From: Methylophaga sp.
GTDB taxonomy: Bacteria > Pseudomonadota > Gammaproteobacteria > Nitrosococcales > Methylophagaceae
Assembly (NCBI GenBank): GCA_026988435.1
Contig: JALSLH010000039.1
Span: 1 to 54,620, forward strand
DNA length: 54,620 nt
Reading direction: 5' to 3'
In this document: positions 34,492 through 44,057 of the stretch, piece after piece
Numbering within the stretch: the first letter of the stretch is position 1
Layout of the letters: each line of letters begins with the position of its first letter
Notes under the pieces: model-generated
The model's input: the letters and a program-made list of their open reading frames with translations, nothing else
What the model was told of the DNA's origin: nothing
Database searches by the model: none
Position numbers and translations under genes: made by a program

Positions 34492-36570
34492 ATGTCAATT
34501 GATATGGCGCAGTTTCACCAGGTTTTCTTCGAAGAAAGTTTTGAAGGCTTGGATATTATGGAGTCAGGATTATTAAACCTGGATATGGGCGATGTTGATT
34601 CTGAAGTTATTAATACAATTTTCAGGGCAGCTCATTCAATAAAAGGCGGTAGCGGAACTTTTGGTTTTACTGCGGTATCGGATTTTACCCATGTGATGGA
34701 AACGCTCTTGGATGAGATGCGTGATGGGCGCAGGCAAATTACTCAAGCGGCTGTTGATGTCTTGCTTGGTTCGGTTGATTGCTTGCGTGAAATGTTGTCG
34801 GCCATACAAGATGAAAATGATATTGATGAGGTTAGTGTCGCAGAGCATAAAAAGGCTTTGGAAATTGAGTTAAATGGTGCAAGTGGTAAGGGTAATTCAC
34901 CAGCTACTCCTGTTGAGTCGCCTGAAACAGTGGTTATTAAGGAGATGGAAAGTGCCACTGAAAGCGGATGGAAGATTTCTTTTTGTCCCCATGCGGATTT
35001 ACTAAAAACAGGTAATGATCCTGTGCGCATGTTTCGAGAGTTATCGGAGCTAGGTGATTTAGAGGTTATTGTTGATTTGCACGGCGTTCCTGCACTCTTT
35101 GAACTGGATCCTGAAGAGTGTCATTTGTCTTGGACTTTGATTCTTAAAGGAAGTGTTAAAAGAGAAGAGATTGATGATATTTTTGATTGGGTTGAAGGTG
35201 AGTGTGATTTATCTATTCAAGAATTAAACTTAGGTGAAGCGTTAGTTAATATGCAACAGACTGAGCCTTCTAGTTTGGTTGAGCAAACAACTCCAAGTGA
35301 CAGTCTAATCACTGAAAATCAGGAAAACCCTGAGCCGAAGAAAAATATTCCAACATCATCTAAACCCGTTCAAGCTAAGGAGAAAAAATCAAAAGGAGCT
35401 GCTTCGACTTCCATTCGAGTAGATACCGGGAAGATAGATACGCTCATTAATATGGTTGGTGAACTGGTTATTACTCAGTCTATGTTGAGCTTAGTCGGCG
35501 AACATTTCTCCCCTGACAAAATCGATCACCTAAAAAATGGCTTAGTGCAATTAGAAAGACACACGCGTGAGTTACAAGAAAGTGTCATGAATATCCGCAT
35601 GCTACCCATCAGCTTTGTATTTAGTCGTTTTCCTCGGCTGGTACATGATTTGAGCACTAAGCTGGATAAAAAAATTGAGTTAAAGTTAGTTGGTGAACAT
35701 ACAGAAGTTGATAAAACAGTTGTTGAACTTATTAGTGATCCGCTGGTTCATTTAGTACGCAATAGTTTGGATCATGGTATTGAAATGCCCGCTGACCGAA
35801 TTGCCGCCGGCAAGCCTGAAGTGGGCTTGATAACCCTAGAAGCTTATCATCGTGGTGGTAATATTGTTATCGAGGTGAAAGATGATGGAAAAGGACTCAA
35901 TAAGGACTTTTTACGTAATAAAGCGATAGAAAAAGGTCTTTTAGATCCTGATGCTGTGTTGACTGATAAGCAGTGCTATGAGCTGATTTTTATGGCTGGA
36001 TTCTCAACGGCAGAAAAAGTAACCGATGTTTCAGGGCGTGGCGTAGGCATGGATGTGGTACGCCGAAATATCCAGTCTTTAGGCGGCAATATTGAGATTA
36101 CATCTAATTTAGGACAGGGTTCAACCATATCAATTAATTTACCTTTAACCTTGGCTATTTTAGATGGTCAGTCTATTGCCGTAGGAGATGAGACATTTAT
36201 TGTGCCACTTGGCTCTATTATTGAGTCCATTAAAATTAACGATAATATGGTTAATCGTGTCGCTGGAAAGGGCGAGACATTTCGTTTGCGTGATGAATAC
36301 CTGCCTATAGTACGAATGCATCATGTTTTTAATGTGAAATCAGCGAAAGCAACTAAATTAACCGAAGGCTTATTAGTTGTTGTCGATGGGCAAGGTGTTC
36401 GCTGTGGCTTATTTGTCGATGATTTATTAGGCCAACAACAAGTGGTTATTAAGTCGCTAGAAGCAAACTATCGGCGTGTGGAGGGGGTATCAAGTGCAAC
36501 GATACTGGGTGATGGTTCAGTTGCGTTAATTTTGGATATTCCTGGTTTAGTACGTTTATCAAATCAGTAA
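34492..36570 (+). CDS. cheA: Chemotaxis histidine kinase CheA
   Basis: This 692-aa protein has the full CheA layout. The Hpt domain carries phospho-acceptor H48 in AAHSIKGGSGTFGF. A regulatory segment (about 165-255) resembles a P2-like domain, followed by a charged linker. Dimerisation (about 305-365) includes IDTLINMVGELVITQSML. The ATPase has LVRNSLDHGIE, DDGKGLN and GRGVGMDVV. A C-terminal CheW-like domain covers about 560-690. It phosphorylates CheY and CheB in receptor arrays with the two CheW proteins encoded downstream. Confidence 0.96.
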   Translation: MSIDMAQFHQVFFEESFEGLDIMESGLLNLDMGDVDSEVINTIFRAAHSIKGGSGTFGFTAVSDFTHVMETLLDEMRDGRRQITQAAVDVLLGSVDCLREMLSAIQDENDIDEVSVAEHKKALEIELNGASGKGNSPATPVESPETVVIKEMESATESGWKISFCPHADLLKTGNDPVRMFRELSELGDLEVIVDLHGVPALFELDPEECHLSWTLILKGSVKREEIDDIFDWVEGECDLSIQELNLGEALVNMQQTEPSSLVEQTTPSDSLITENQENPEPKKNIPTSSKPVQAKEKKSKGAASTSIRVDTGKIDTLINMVGELVITQSMLSLVGEHFSPDKIDHLKNGLVQLERHTRELQESVMNIRMLPISFVFSRFPRLVHDLSTKLDKKIELKLVGEHTEVDKTVVELISDPLVHLVRNSLDHGIEMPADRIAAGKPEVGLITLEAYHRGGNIVIEVKDDGKGLNKDFLRNKAIEKGLLDPDAVLTDKQCYELIFMAGFSTAEKVTDVSGRGVGMDVVRRNIQSLGGNIEITSNLGQGSTISINLPLTLAILDGQSIAVGDETFIVPLGSIIESIKINDNMVNRVAGKGETFRLRDEYLPIVRMHHVFNVKSAKATKLTEGLLVVVDGQGVRCGLFVDDLLGQQQVVIKSLEANYRRVEGVSSATILGDGSVALILDIPGLVRLSNQ

Positions 36571-36582
36571 TACGAAACAGTA

Positions 36583-37104
36583 ATGACTCAAGAAACTGAT
36601 ACACAAGAACTAGAAGAAACTCAGCTTGAGAACTCTATGCAGTTTTTAAGCTTTACTCTGGGTGAAGAAGAATACGGTGTTGATATATTAAGTGTTCAAG
36701 AAATACGCAGTTGGGAGCCTGTTTCTAGAATACCTAATGTACCCAGTTATGAAAAAGGAGTGGTGAATTTACGAGGTGCTATCGTTCCGATTATTGATTT
36801 ACGAGAAAGATTTAACTTAGAGCATTCTGAATATACTAACTTAACCGTTGTGGTTGTTTTGCAGACAATTTTACAAGGTAGAAGTCGTACTATGGGGCTT
36901 GTTGTTGACTCGGTTTCTGATGTCAATAATATTGATCTGCAATCAATTCAAAGTGCGCCTGATTTTGGGACAAAAGTCAGTACCGAGTTTATTAGTGGCT
37001 TAGCATTAGTTGAGGAACGAATGCTAATACTACTCGATGTTAAAAAATTATTGAAATTAGATGGTGTGGACGATGCTGCAGAGGATGATAATGATGAAAG
37101 TTAA
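36583..37104 (+). CDS. cheW: Chemotaxis coupling protein CheW (first copy)
   Basis: At 173 aa the CheW fold is marked by FTLGEEEYGVDILSVQEIRSW, VSRIPNVPSYEKGVVNLRGAIVPIIDLRERF and the closing LILLDVKKLL. An acidic tail follows (about 160-173). It links CheA to receptors. It begins 12 bp after cheA without a visible ribosome site, so coupled translation is likely. A second, different CheW lies downstream at 39595; their N-termini and tails differ. Confidence 0.95.
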   Translation: MTQETDTQELEETQLENSMQFLSFTLGEEEYGVDILSVQEIRSWEPVSRIPNVPSYEKGVVNLRGAIVPIIDLRERFNLEHSEYTNLTVVVVLQTILQGRSRTMGLVVDSVSDVNNIDLQSIQSAPDFGTKVSTEFISGLALVEERMLILLDVKKLLKLDGVDDAAEDDNDES

Positions 37105-37146
37105 ACTGCTTAAATTAACAAAGTTGATTGGTAAGGAGAATGCATA

Positions 37147-39501
37147 GTGAAAGTTAACATGCCTGTGACTGATAATGAAGTCATGATGAAAGATGGGACT
37201 ATTTTAGTAACGCGTACTAATTTAAAAGGCGTTATTACTTATGCCAATGATGCTTTTGTTGAAATAAGTGGATTTTCTTATGATGAATTAATTGGTAAAA
37301 ACCATAATATGGTACGGCACCCAGACATGCCAGCGGTTGCTTTTCAGGATTTATGGGACTCTATTAAGGGGTTGAGACCCTGGACTCAATTGGTTAAAAA
37401 CCGAACTAAATCAGGTGATTATTATTGGGTAGAAGCACATGTTACGCCTGTTTATAAACAAGGGGTTCCTGTTGAATATCTTTCTGTGCGTTATGCACCT
37501 AGCCGTGCACAGGTTAATGAAGCAGATACTTTATATCGAAAATTAAATGACAGTCGCGCGACAACGATTAGACCTGTTGGTTTAGCAAAAGTAATAAAAG
37601 CAATTAAAGAAATTTCGATCAATAAAAAAGCGGGCATTATTGCAGGTGCATTTTTATTACCTAATATTTTTTTAATGAAGCAGTTTTATGGTGCCCAACA
37701 ACTATTACCTCTTGCAATCGTCGCTTTGCTCTCTACTTTAGCTTGTATATTAGGGTATAGGTTGGTACGTGATGTCATAGGCTCCTTGGTTAAAGCGACT
37801 AATATGTGCTATCAAATGACGGATAATAATTTTAGGAATAAGACAGATATTGATCGTAATGATGTAATCGGAGGTTTCAATCGAGCCTTGTATGGCATGC
37901 AAGTTAAATTAAATGCAGACATGGCTTATATGAAACAAACAGGGAGTGAGTCTTTACGTATTAAACAAGCATTAGATAATGTCAGTTCTTGTGTCATGGT
38001 AGCTAATACTAACCTGGAAATCATTTATATGAATGATACCGTGAAAAGTATGTTCAAAAATGCTGAGAAGGATATACAGCAGCAATTACCTAATTTTGAT
38101 GCAGATAAGCTTTTAGGGGCTAATATTGATCAGTTCCATAAAAATCCAGCTCATCAAAGAGGCATGGTGCCTAATTTACAAGATACTTTAACATCGGAAT
38201 TAGTCATTGGCTCACGGCATATGAATTTTGTTGCTAACCCTGTTTTAGATGAGAGCGGAAGTCGAATTGGTACGGTAGTTGAGTGGTTGGATAGAACGCA
38301 TGAAGTTAAGATAGAAAAAGAAATTGAAAATTTAGTGGAAGGCGTTAAAACAGGGAATTTATCTGCTCGGATTGAAATGGCAGATAAAGACGGTTTCTTT
38401 GAAAAGCTAAGTCAAGGAATTAATGAATTAACAGATGGTATTGAAGGCGTTTTTTCTGATATTAATAATACGATGCACAGCATGGCAACAGGTGATTTAT
38501 CAAATAAAATTACTAATGACTATGAGGGGGTTTACGATGACTGTAAAGGCAGTATAAATGCCACGATCGATAAATTAGCGGATACTGTAGGGCAAATAAG
38601 AGAGTCGGCGGATTTTATTAATAATTCCTCACAAGAGATTGCCAGTGGTAATAATAACTTATCTGAGCGTGTAGAAGCGCAAGCGGCGAGTTTGGAAGAA
38701 ACAGCTTCGAGCATGGAGGAACTGACTAGTACCGTTAAAAATAACGCAGATAATGCCCAACAAGCTAATCAGGTAGCGAGTAGTGCTAGAGAATTGGCAG
38801 AAAAAGGTGGCACAGTCGTTATTTCAGCAGTTAATGCAATGGCTGAAATTAATGAAAGTAGTAATAAAATTGCTGAAATTATTGGTGTTATCGATGAAAT
38901 TGCCTTTCAGACGAATTTACTTGCCTTAAATGCTTCCGTTGAAGCAGCAAGGGCAGGTGAGCAAGGGCGTGGATTTTCTGTTGTAGCGACTGAAGTGCGT
39001 AATCTAGCACAACGTAGTGCCGCCGCCGCACGTGAAAGTAAAGAGCTAATTCAAACCAGTATACAAAGAGTACGTACAGGAACTGAGTTCGTTAATGAGA
39101 CAGGTGTATCATTAAATGAAATTGTCGGAGGCGTGAAAAAAGTCGGTGATATTATTTCTGAAATTGCGGCGGCTAGTATTGAGCAGTCTCAAGGAATTGA
39201 ACAAGTTAACCAAGCTGTTTCAGAAATGGACGAAATTACTCAGCAGAATGCCGCTTTAGCTGAAGAAGCTTCAGCAGCAAGTGTATCTATGAGTGACCAA
39301 TCGACTAATATGATTAATCTATTACAATTCTTTAGTTTTAATGGGGCTCCAAGTCCAGTAAATAGAGCCGTTGATCAACAGGTTCCTCCTCCAGTTTCCC
39401 CAAAACCTACTCTGCACAGTATTAATAAATCACAAGCAAAAGACATGGTAGGAAAGTCTTTTGTAGAAACAAGTGAGGATGATGAGTGGGATGAGTTTTA
39501 A
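37147..39501 (+). CDS. Aer-like PAS methyl-accepting chemotaxis protein with EWDEF tail
   Basis: At 784 aa, the Aer-type PAS (about 15-115) has KNHNMVRHPDMP and YYWVEAHVTPVY. Two adjacent membrane segments (about 165-205) form a hairpin with no real periplasmic part. A second PAS (about 280-395) and HAMP-like repeats follow. The MCP coiled coil (about 475-740) carries the tip [22 protein letters not shown]. The last five residues are EWDEF, matching the xWxxF tether that brings CheR or CheB to receptors. The GTG start is set by AAGGAG at 37133-37138. It is likely a redox or oxygen sensor through FAD on the first PAS. Confidence 0.92.
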   Translation: MKVNMPVTDNEVMMKDGTILVTRTNLKGVITYANDAFVEISGFSYDELIGKNHNMVRHPDMPAVAFQDLWDSIKGLRPWTQLVKNRTKSGDYYWVEAHVTPVYKQGVPVEYLSVRYAPSRAQVNEADTLYRKLNDSRATTIRPVGLAKVIKAIKEISINKKAGIIAGAFLLPNIFLMKQFYGAQQLLPLAIVALLSTLACILGYRLVRDVIGSLVKATNMCYQMTDNNFRNKTDIDRNDVIGGFNRALYGMQVKLNADMAYMKQTGSESLRIKQALDNVSSCVMVANTNLEIIYMNDTVKSMFKNAEKDIQQQLPNFDADKLLGANIDQFHKNPAHQRGMVPNLQDTLTSELVIGSRHMNFVANPVLDESGSRIGTVVEWLDRTHEVKIEKEIENLVEGVKTGNLSARIEMADKDGFFEKLSQGINELTDGIEGVFSDINNTMHSMATGDLSNKITNDYEGVYDDCKGSINATIDKLADTVGQIRESADFINNSSQEIASGNNNLSERVEAQAASLEETASSMEELTSTVKNNADNAQQANQVASSARELAEKGGTVVISAVNAMAEINESSNKIAEIIGVIDEIAFQTNLLALNASVEAARAGEQGRGFSVVATEVRNLAQRSAAAARESKELIQTSIQRVRTGTEFVNETGVSLNEIVGGVKKVGDIISEIAAASIEQSQGIEQVNQAVSEMDEITQQNAALAEEASAASVSMSDQSTNMINLLQFFSFNGAPSPVNRAVDQQVPPPVSPKPTLHSINKSQAKDMVGKSFVETSEDDEWDEF

Positions 39502-39594
39502 GCTGATACGCAATAAAATTAAGATAAACAAGTAGTTTGTAAACCGTATGTTTTTACACGCGTAAAACATACAGCTAATGATTAGGAAGTGAAT

Positions 39595-40089
39595 ATGGCT
39601 AACGACGCTATGGGTAATCAATCGAATATGAGCGGACAGTATTTGACTTTTGATTTAGCAGGAGAAATGTATGGCGTTGAAATCTTGAAAGTACAAGAAA
39701 TTCGAGGCTGGGAAAAAGTGCGTAATATTCCTAATGCGCCTGATTATATCAAGGGAGCGCTCAATTTACGCGGAGAAGTCGTCCCTATCATTGATTTACG
39801 CGTACGTTTTGCAATGGAGAATAGAGAGTTCACTCCTGTTACTGTGGTTATTGTTTTATGTGTTGAATCTGAGCAAGGAACTAATGTCATTGGTGTTGTT
39901 GCAGATGCGGTTGCAGATGTTTTAGATATTAAATTAGCAGATATTAAAGAAAAACCAAATTTAGGAAGCAAAATTGATACCCGCTTTATGCGTGGTATTT
40001 ACGTGTATAAACAAAATATGATTATGCTTTTAAATGTCGATAAGCTACTTAACCCAGATGAGTTTGAAGGGCTGCCTAGTTTATTATGA
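39595..40089 (+). CDS. cheW: Chemotaxis coupling protein CheW (second copy)
   Basis: At 164 aa from the ATG at 39595, it has the CheW fold with FDLAGEMYGVEILKVQEIRGW, YIKGALNLRGEVVPIIDLRVRF, and the closing MLLNVDKLL. AGGA stands at 39582-39585, which favours this ATG over the in-frame GTG at 39589. It differs from the first CheW by a short tail without the acid run. Its stop overlaps parA by 4 bp, so it is translated with the ParA-type ATPase and may be the array protein that ATPase senses. Confidence 0.94.
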   Translation: MANDAMGNQSNMSGQYLTFDLAGEMYGVEILKVQEIRGWEKVRNIPNAPDYIKGALNLRGEVVPIIDLRVRFAMENREFTPVTVVIVLCVESEQGTNVIGVVADAVADVLDIKLADIKEKPNLGSKIDTRFMRGIYVYKQNMIMLLNVDKLLNPDEFEGLPSLL

Positions 40090-40847
40090 GTGTTAGAGTG
40101 GTTGCTATTATTAATCAAAAAGGGGGTGTTGGTAAAACGACTACCTCGACGAATCTCACCCATGCTTTAGCTAAAAAAGGCTATAAAGTGACTGTTATTG
40201 ATTTAGATCCGCAAGGACATTTGGCCGTTTCTTTTGGGGTAACATCGCCTCAGATTAGTGGTGTTGATGCAGTGATGTTAGGTGAGAAAAATATTGAGCA
40301 ACAGCTTATTGTCGCTCGTGATAATTTGCAGCTTATTGTTGCTGGTCCGAGGCTACAAGAGATAGAGCAGTTGACCGATGGCGGTGCAAAACGTGGTGAT
40401 TTATTGCGCAAAGCATTGCATGAGAATTTACAAGACCAAGATTTTGTTTTTGTTGATTGTCCACCTTCATCGGGTGTATTGGTCGCAAATGCATTATTTG
40501 TAGCGGATGAGGTTTTAATTCCGATGACGAGTGACTTTTTGGCACTACAAGGTTTGTCGCATTTAGTTGCTACTTTAAAGCGCTTTGAAAGTGCATTAAA
40601 GAAAAAATATAAAATTTCTTTAGTGATGTCTCGCTATGCAACGACAAGACGTATATCTAAAGAAGTTTTAAGTACGATGTTAAAACATTTTCCCAATCAG
40701 GTACTAGCGACTGTTATTCGAGAGGCTTCGGTATTAGCCGAGTGTCCTAGTTTTGGTAAAACAATTTTAGAGTATCGACCTGGAAGCCGTTCAGCACGAG
40801 ATTTTCGTGATTTAGCGAATGCTTTTCTTGAAGGTAAGGTGATGTAA
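40086..40847 (+). CDS. ParA-family ATPase of the chemotaxis cluster (ParC-like)
   Basis: This 253-aa ParA/Soj protein has the deviant Walker A motif KGGVGKTTT (from 12), DLDPQGHLAVSFG, and VDCPPSSGV as Walker B. ParA homologues in che operons (ParC of Vibrio, PpfA of Rhodobacter) position chemoreceptor arrays at poles or through the cell. Here no chromosome ParB or plasmid genes are near, and it overlaps cheW, so an array-positioning role is likely. A ParP-like coupling partner is not evident. The STAS protein that follows without a gap might be its partner, which is an inference. Confidence 0.88.
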   Translation: MSVRVVAIINQKGGVGKTTTSTNLTHALAKKGYKVTVIDLDPQGHLAVSFGVTSPQISGVDAVMLGEKNIEQQLIVARDNLQLIVAGPRLQEIEQLTDGGAKRGDLLRKALHENLQDQDFVFVDCPPSSGVLVANALFVADEVLIPMTSDFLALQGLSHLVATLKRFESALKKKYKISLVMSRYATTRRISKEVLSTMLKHFPNQVLATVIREASVLAECPSFGKTILEYRPGSRSARDFRDLANAFLEGKVM

Positions 40848-41309
40848 ATGACGACAAAAAATAAAGATAGTTTAATTGGTTTTGATCCACTCGCTTGGAT
40901 CAATGATGATGAGTCACCAGCTCAAGAGGAAACCTCAGTAGAACAGGTAGTTGATAGCGCAATAGTTGATAAGCCTGAGAATGAAGATTTAACTACTGAA
41001 ATCAGTGAGTTTATAGATAATTCAAAAATTCTCTTAGAGGATACGCTCAATATTAGTACGGTGACAGAGCTACACAGTCATTTAGTACAAGCTTTACAAG
41101 ATAATGAGTGTTTAGATATTGATGCTGCGAATGTGAATAGTATTGATACTGCAAGTTTACAGTTGTTTGTTGTTTTAAAGCAGGAGGCACTCAAGTTAAA
41201 TAAGGATATTATTTTTGATTTTCCATCGGATAAATTTATAGAAGCGGCTAAACTGCTAGGTATCGATAATATGCTAGGGGTTGATCAGGCTGCTGCTGGT
41301 TTTTTCTGA
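40848..41309 (+). CDS. STAS-domain protein with acidic N-terminal extension
   Basis: At 153 aa, the C-terminal 95 residues form a STAS (SpoIIAA-like) domain with LDIDAANVNSIDTASLQLFVVL and a conserved DKFIEAAKLLGID end. In place of the usual D-S-S phospho-site it reads IDTASL, so Thr or Ser could be the target. The N-terminal 60 residues are acidic and disordered, and begin with a hydrophobic peptide LIGFDPLAWI that looks like a docking motif. It starts directly at the ParA stop. Its role in chemotaxis is not established. Confidence 0.75.
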   Translation: MTTKNKDSLIGFDPLAWINDDESPAQEETSVEQVVDSAIVDKPENEDLTTEISEFIDNSKILLEDTLNISTVTELHSHLVQALQDNECLDIDAANVNSIDTASLQLFVVLKQEALKLNKDIIFDFPSDKFIEAAKLLGIDNMLGVDQAAAGFF

Positions 41310-41339
41310 CCAGAGTACAGCAAAGAAAGGATAAAAACG

Positions 41340-42170
41340 ATGGAAAAACAGCGTGAATTTAACTATACCCGAGCAAATTTTGAAGTACTGAGAGCCATAT
41401 CAAATAGTCATTCTGGCATTATTGTTACAGATGATAAGTTTGATATGTTTTATTCTCGCCTATCAAAGCGTGTAAGAATGCTAGGCTTAAAGGATTTTCA
41501 GGAATATTGCCAGTACTTGAAAAATAACGAAGAACATGAGTTTACAGAGTTTATTAATGCGATTACGACAAATTTAACCGCTTTTTTTCGTGAAAATCAT
41601 CATTTTGAATATGTAAAAAATACGATTATCCCTGAATTACTTAAACGAAATCATATGAGTAGGGAAATTAAGGTATGGTCTGCTGGCTGTTCTACTGGAG
41701 AAGAGCCTTATTCTATCGCGATGACATTATTGGAAAACTTACCTAAGAACTGGAATGTAAAGATTTTGGCCACAGATTTAGATACGAATGTTTTACAAAC
41801 TGCCGCAACAGGTATTTATGGAGATGATCGTGTCAGTGGTTTATCAACAGATCGCTTAAAAAGATGGTTTAAAAAAGGCATTGGCAGGAATGCGAATAAA
41901 GTAAAAGTTAAACCTGAACTGCAAGCCTGCATTCGTTTTAAACAACTTAATTTGATGAATGAATGGCCTATGAAAGGGCATTTTGATTTTATTTTTTGTC
42001 GTAATGTAATTATTTATTTTGATCGAGATACAAAGGAAAAGCTTGTTAATCGTTACAGTACTTTATTATTTACAGGCGCACATTTATTAATTGGTCACTC
42101 GGAGTCTTTACATCAAATTGAGACTGATTTTGATTTAATTGGTAATACTATTTATCGAAAAATAAGATAA
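41340..42170 (+). CDS. cheR: Chemotaxis protein methyltransferase CheR
   Basis: At 276 aa, the N-terminal helical domain (about 1-85) is followed by a SAM-dependent methyltransferase with VWSAGCSTGEEPYSIAM and ILATDLDTNVLQTA. The later motif FDFIFCRNVIIYFD is also diagnostic. It methylates glutamates of MCPs with SAM. RBS AAAGGA at 41326-41331. It can be tethered by the EWDEF tail of the receptor at 37147, which would fit the N-terminal pentapeptide site known in the family. Confidence 0.96.
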   Translation: MEKQREFNYTRANFEVLRAISNSHSGIIVTDDKFDMFYSRLSKRVRMLGLKDFQEYCQYLKNNEEHEFTEFINAITTNLTAFFRENHHFEYVKNTIIPELLKRNHMSREIKVWSAGCSTGEEPYSIAMTLLENLPKNWNVKILATDLDTNVLQTAATGIYGDDRVSGLSTDRLKRWFKKGIGRNANKVKVKPELQACIRFKQLNLMNEWPMKGHFDFIFCRNVIIYFDRDTKEKLVNRYSTLLFTGAHLLIGHSESLHQIETDFDLIGNTIYRKIR

Positions 42171-42225
42171 AAAGCATACAATTTCTCATCACACATGGAC
42201 ACGTTGATGTAGGATACACTAGAAA

Positions 42226-42942
42226 ATGCAGCGCAACATTTACCTTGATTTTTCGAACTTAATTATTCAAACGTCAGTAGATAATGAGACATTACAAAAA
42301 TACGTTATTATGAATGAAAATATAGCCCCCCCTTCAGTTGAAGGGTTTGAGTCAATAAAACGTTACTGGGATAAACAAAATAATATTGTTACTGCCAAAG
42401 TATTACCTGGCGAGTATTATGTAACTAGGGAAAATGAACTTATTACCACTGTCCTGGGTTCTTGTATTTCAGCTTGTATTCGCGATCCTATCTCTGGTAT
42501 AGGTGGTATGAATCATTTTATGCTGCCTGAAACAAGTAAAGCACGTTTACAAGCGGGTGATGAGGCCGTTGTGGGTAATGCTACGCGCTATGGAAATTAT
42601 GCAATGGAACATTTAATTAATATCATTTTATCTAACGGTGGTAAACGAAAAAATCTTGAGGTCAAGCTATTTGGTGGCGGAAAAATTATCCCAACTATGA
42701 GTGATGTGGGAGCAAGAAATATACAGTTTGTATTAGATTATGTCGATGCTGAGGCTTTGCGATTGCTTGCCCAAGATTTAGGCGATATTTATCCACGTAA
42801 AGTGAATTATTACCCCCAGACGGGTAAAGTTAAAATGAAAAAAATTCAAGATATACATAATGAAACGCTTGCTATTAGAGAGAAGCGATACTTTAACAGT
42901 ATTAAAGATATGCCTGTTGAAAGTGATATTGAATTATTTTAA
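42226..42942 (+). CDS. cheD: Chemoreceptor glutamine deamidase CheD
   Basis: The core matches CheD: LPGEYYVTRENELITTVLGSC with the catalytic Cys, GGMNHFMLPE with the catalytic His, then VKLFGGGKIIPTM and AEALRLLAQDLG. It deamidates receptor glutamines. The 28 residues before MNENIAPPSVEGFE are not seen in typical CheD proteins, so the true start may be the ATG at 42310; that site lacks a ribosome signal, while 42226 has AGGA upstream. It ends DIELF, like the MCP tails in this window. Confidence 0.92.
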   Translation: MQRNIYLDFSNLIIQTSVDNETLQKYVIMNENIAPPSVEGFESIKRYWDKQNNIVTAKVLPGEYYVTRENELITTVLGSCISACIRDPISGIGGMNHFMLPETSKARLQAGDEAVVGNATRYGNYAMEHLINIILSNGGKRKNLEVKLFGGGKIIPTMSDVGARNIQFVLDYVDAEALRLLAQDLGDIYPRKVNYYPQTGKVKMKKIQDIHNETLAIREKRYFNSIKDMPVESDIELF

Positions 42943-42955
42943 GGGAATATGTTAG

Positions 42956-44044
42956 ATGGAAAAAATACGCTTATTAATTATTGATGATTCAGCACTTATT
43001 CGTACGATGTTGAGTAAAATATTTGAGTCTTCAGCTGCAATTGAGGTCGTTGGGACTGCTGCAGACCCTATTATCGCCAGAGATAAGATTAAGAAACTAA
43101 AACCTGACGTTTTAACTTTGGATATTGAAATGCCACGCATGGATGGGTTAACTTTTTTGCGTAATTTAATGCGCTTAAGGCCTATGCCGGTGGTTATGAT
43201 TTCGACTCTAACTGAGAAGGGTGCTGAGGTAACTTTAGAAGCCCTATCTATTGGTGCTGTCGATTTTGTTGCTAAGCCAAAAGTAGATGTGGCCAATACA
43301 CTGAATGCCTACGCCGAAGATTTAATTGCAAAAGTTAAAGCAGCAGCTAAAGCAAATATACGATCTGGATCTAGCTCAGTCAGTAATCAAAGCAATCATA
43401 AACAGGCAGCTAATATTTCTACAAAATTAAACATCCAAGATGAACAAGCGACGACTCCGAAAAAACATTTTGTTACTACGGAAAAAATTATTGCTATAGG
43501 TTCATCGACAGGGGGAACAGAAGCAGTTAAAAATGTAGTAAAAGGTTTACCAACAACAACCCCTGCCATTGTTATTACCCAGCATTTACCCATTGCTTTT
43601 AGTGCTTCTTTTGCTAAGCATGTTAATGAGGTAACTGAAATGAAAGCCTGTGTTGCTGAAGAAGGCCAAGTGATTAAGTCAGGGCATATTTATATTGCGC
43701 CAGGAGATAGGCACTTACTCGTGATTAGGCATGGTATACATTATGTCTGTCAGTTAAATGATGGCCCGCTTGTGAATAGGTTTAAGCCTTCTGTGGAAGT
43801 GATGTTTCGTTCCATCGCACAAAATGTTGGCAGTAATGCCATAGGTGTCATGCTTACAGGAATGGGAGCCGATGGTGCTGTGGCCATGAAAGAAATGCGT
43901 GATGCTGGATCAACAAATATCATTCAAGATGAAGCCAGTAGTGTCGTATGGGGTATGCCAGGCGAAGCTTATCGCCAAGGTGCAGCGCATTATGTACAGC
44001 CTCTCGATCAAGTTGCTGCACAAATACTTGCACTCGTTAAATAA
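42956..44044 (+). CDS. cheB: Protein-glutamate methylesterase CheB
   Basis: This 362-aa protein has a receiver domain with D56 in [11 protein letters not shown] and a C-terminal methylesterase with the catalytic triad region. The Ser is in [13 protein letters not shown], the His in ITQHLP, and the Asp in [12 protein letters not shown]. The linker (about 130-175) is rich in Ser, Asn and Lys. It demethylates MCPs when phosphorylated by CheA. It follows cheD by 13 bp and precedes an MCP by 13 bp. Confidence 0.96.
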   Translation: MEKIRLLIIDDSALIRTMLSKIFESSAAIEVVGTAADPIIARDKIKKLKPDVLTLDIEMPRMDGLTFLRNLMRLRPMPVVMISTLTEKGAEVTLEALSIGAVDFVAKPKVDVANTLNAYAEDLIAKVKAAAKANIRSGSSSVSNQSNHKQAANISTKLNIQDEQATTPKKHFVTTEKIIAIGSSTGGTEAVKNVVKGLPTTTPAIVITQHLPIAFSASFAKHVNEVTEMKACVAEEGQVIKSGHIYIAPGDRHLLVIRHGIHYVCQLNDGPLVNRFKPSVEVMFRSIAQNVGSNAIGVMLTGMGADGAVAMKEMRDAGSTNIIQDEASSVVWGMPGEAYRQGAAHYVQPLDQVAAQILALVK

Positions 44045-44057
44045 CCTGGAAATTAAA

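Noticed and set aside
43899-44057. N-terminal extension of the MCP after cheB
   Set aside because: It overlaps the conserved CheB C-terminus in another frame and is not protein-like; ATG 44058 has an upstream GGAA and gives a proper membrane segment start.
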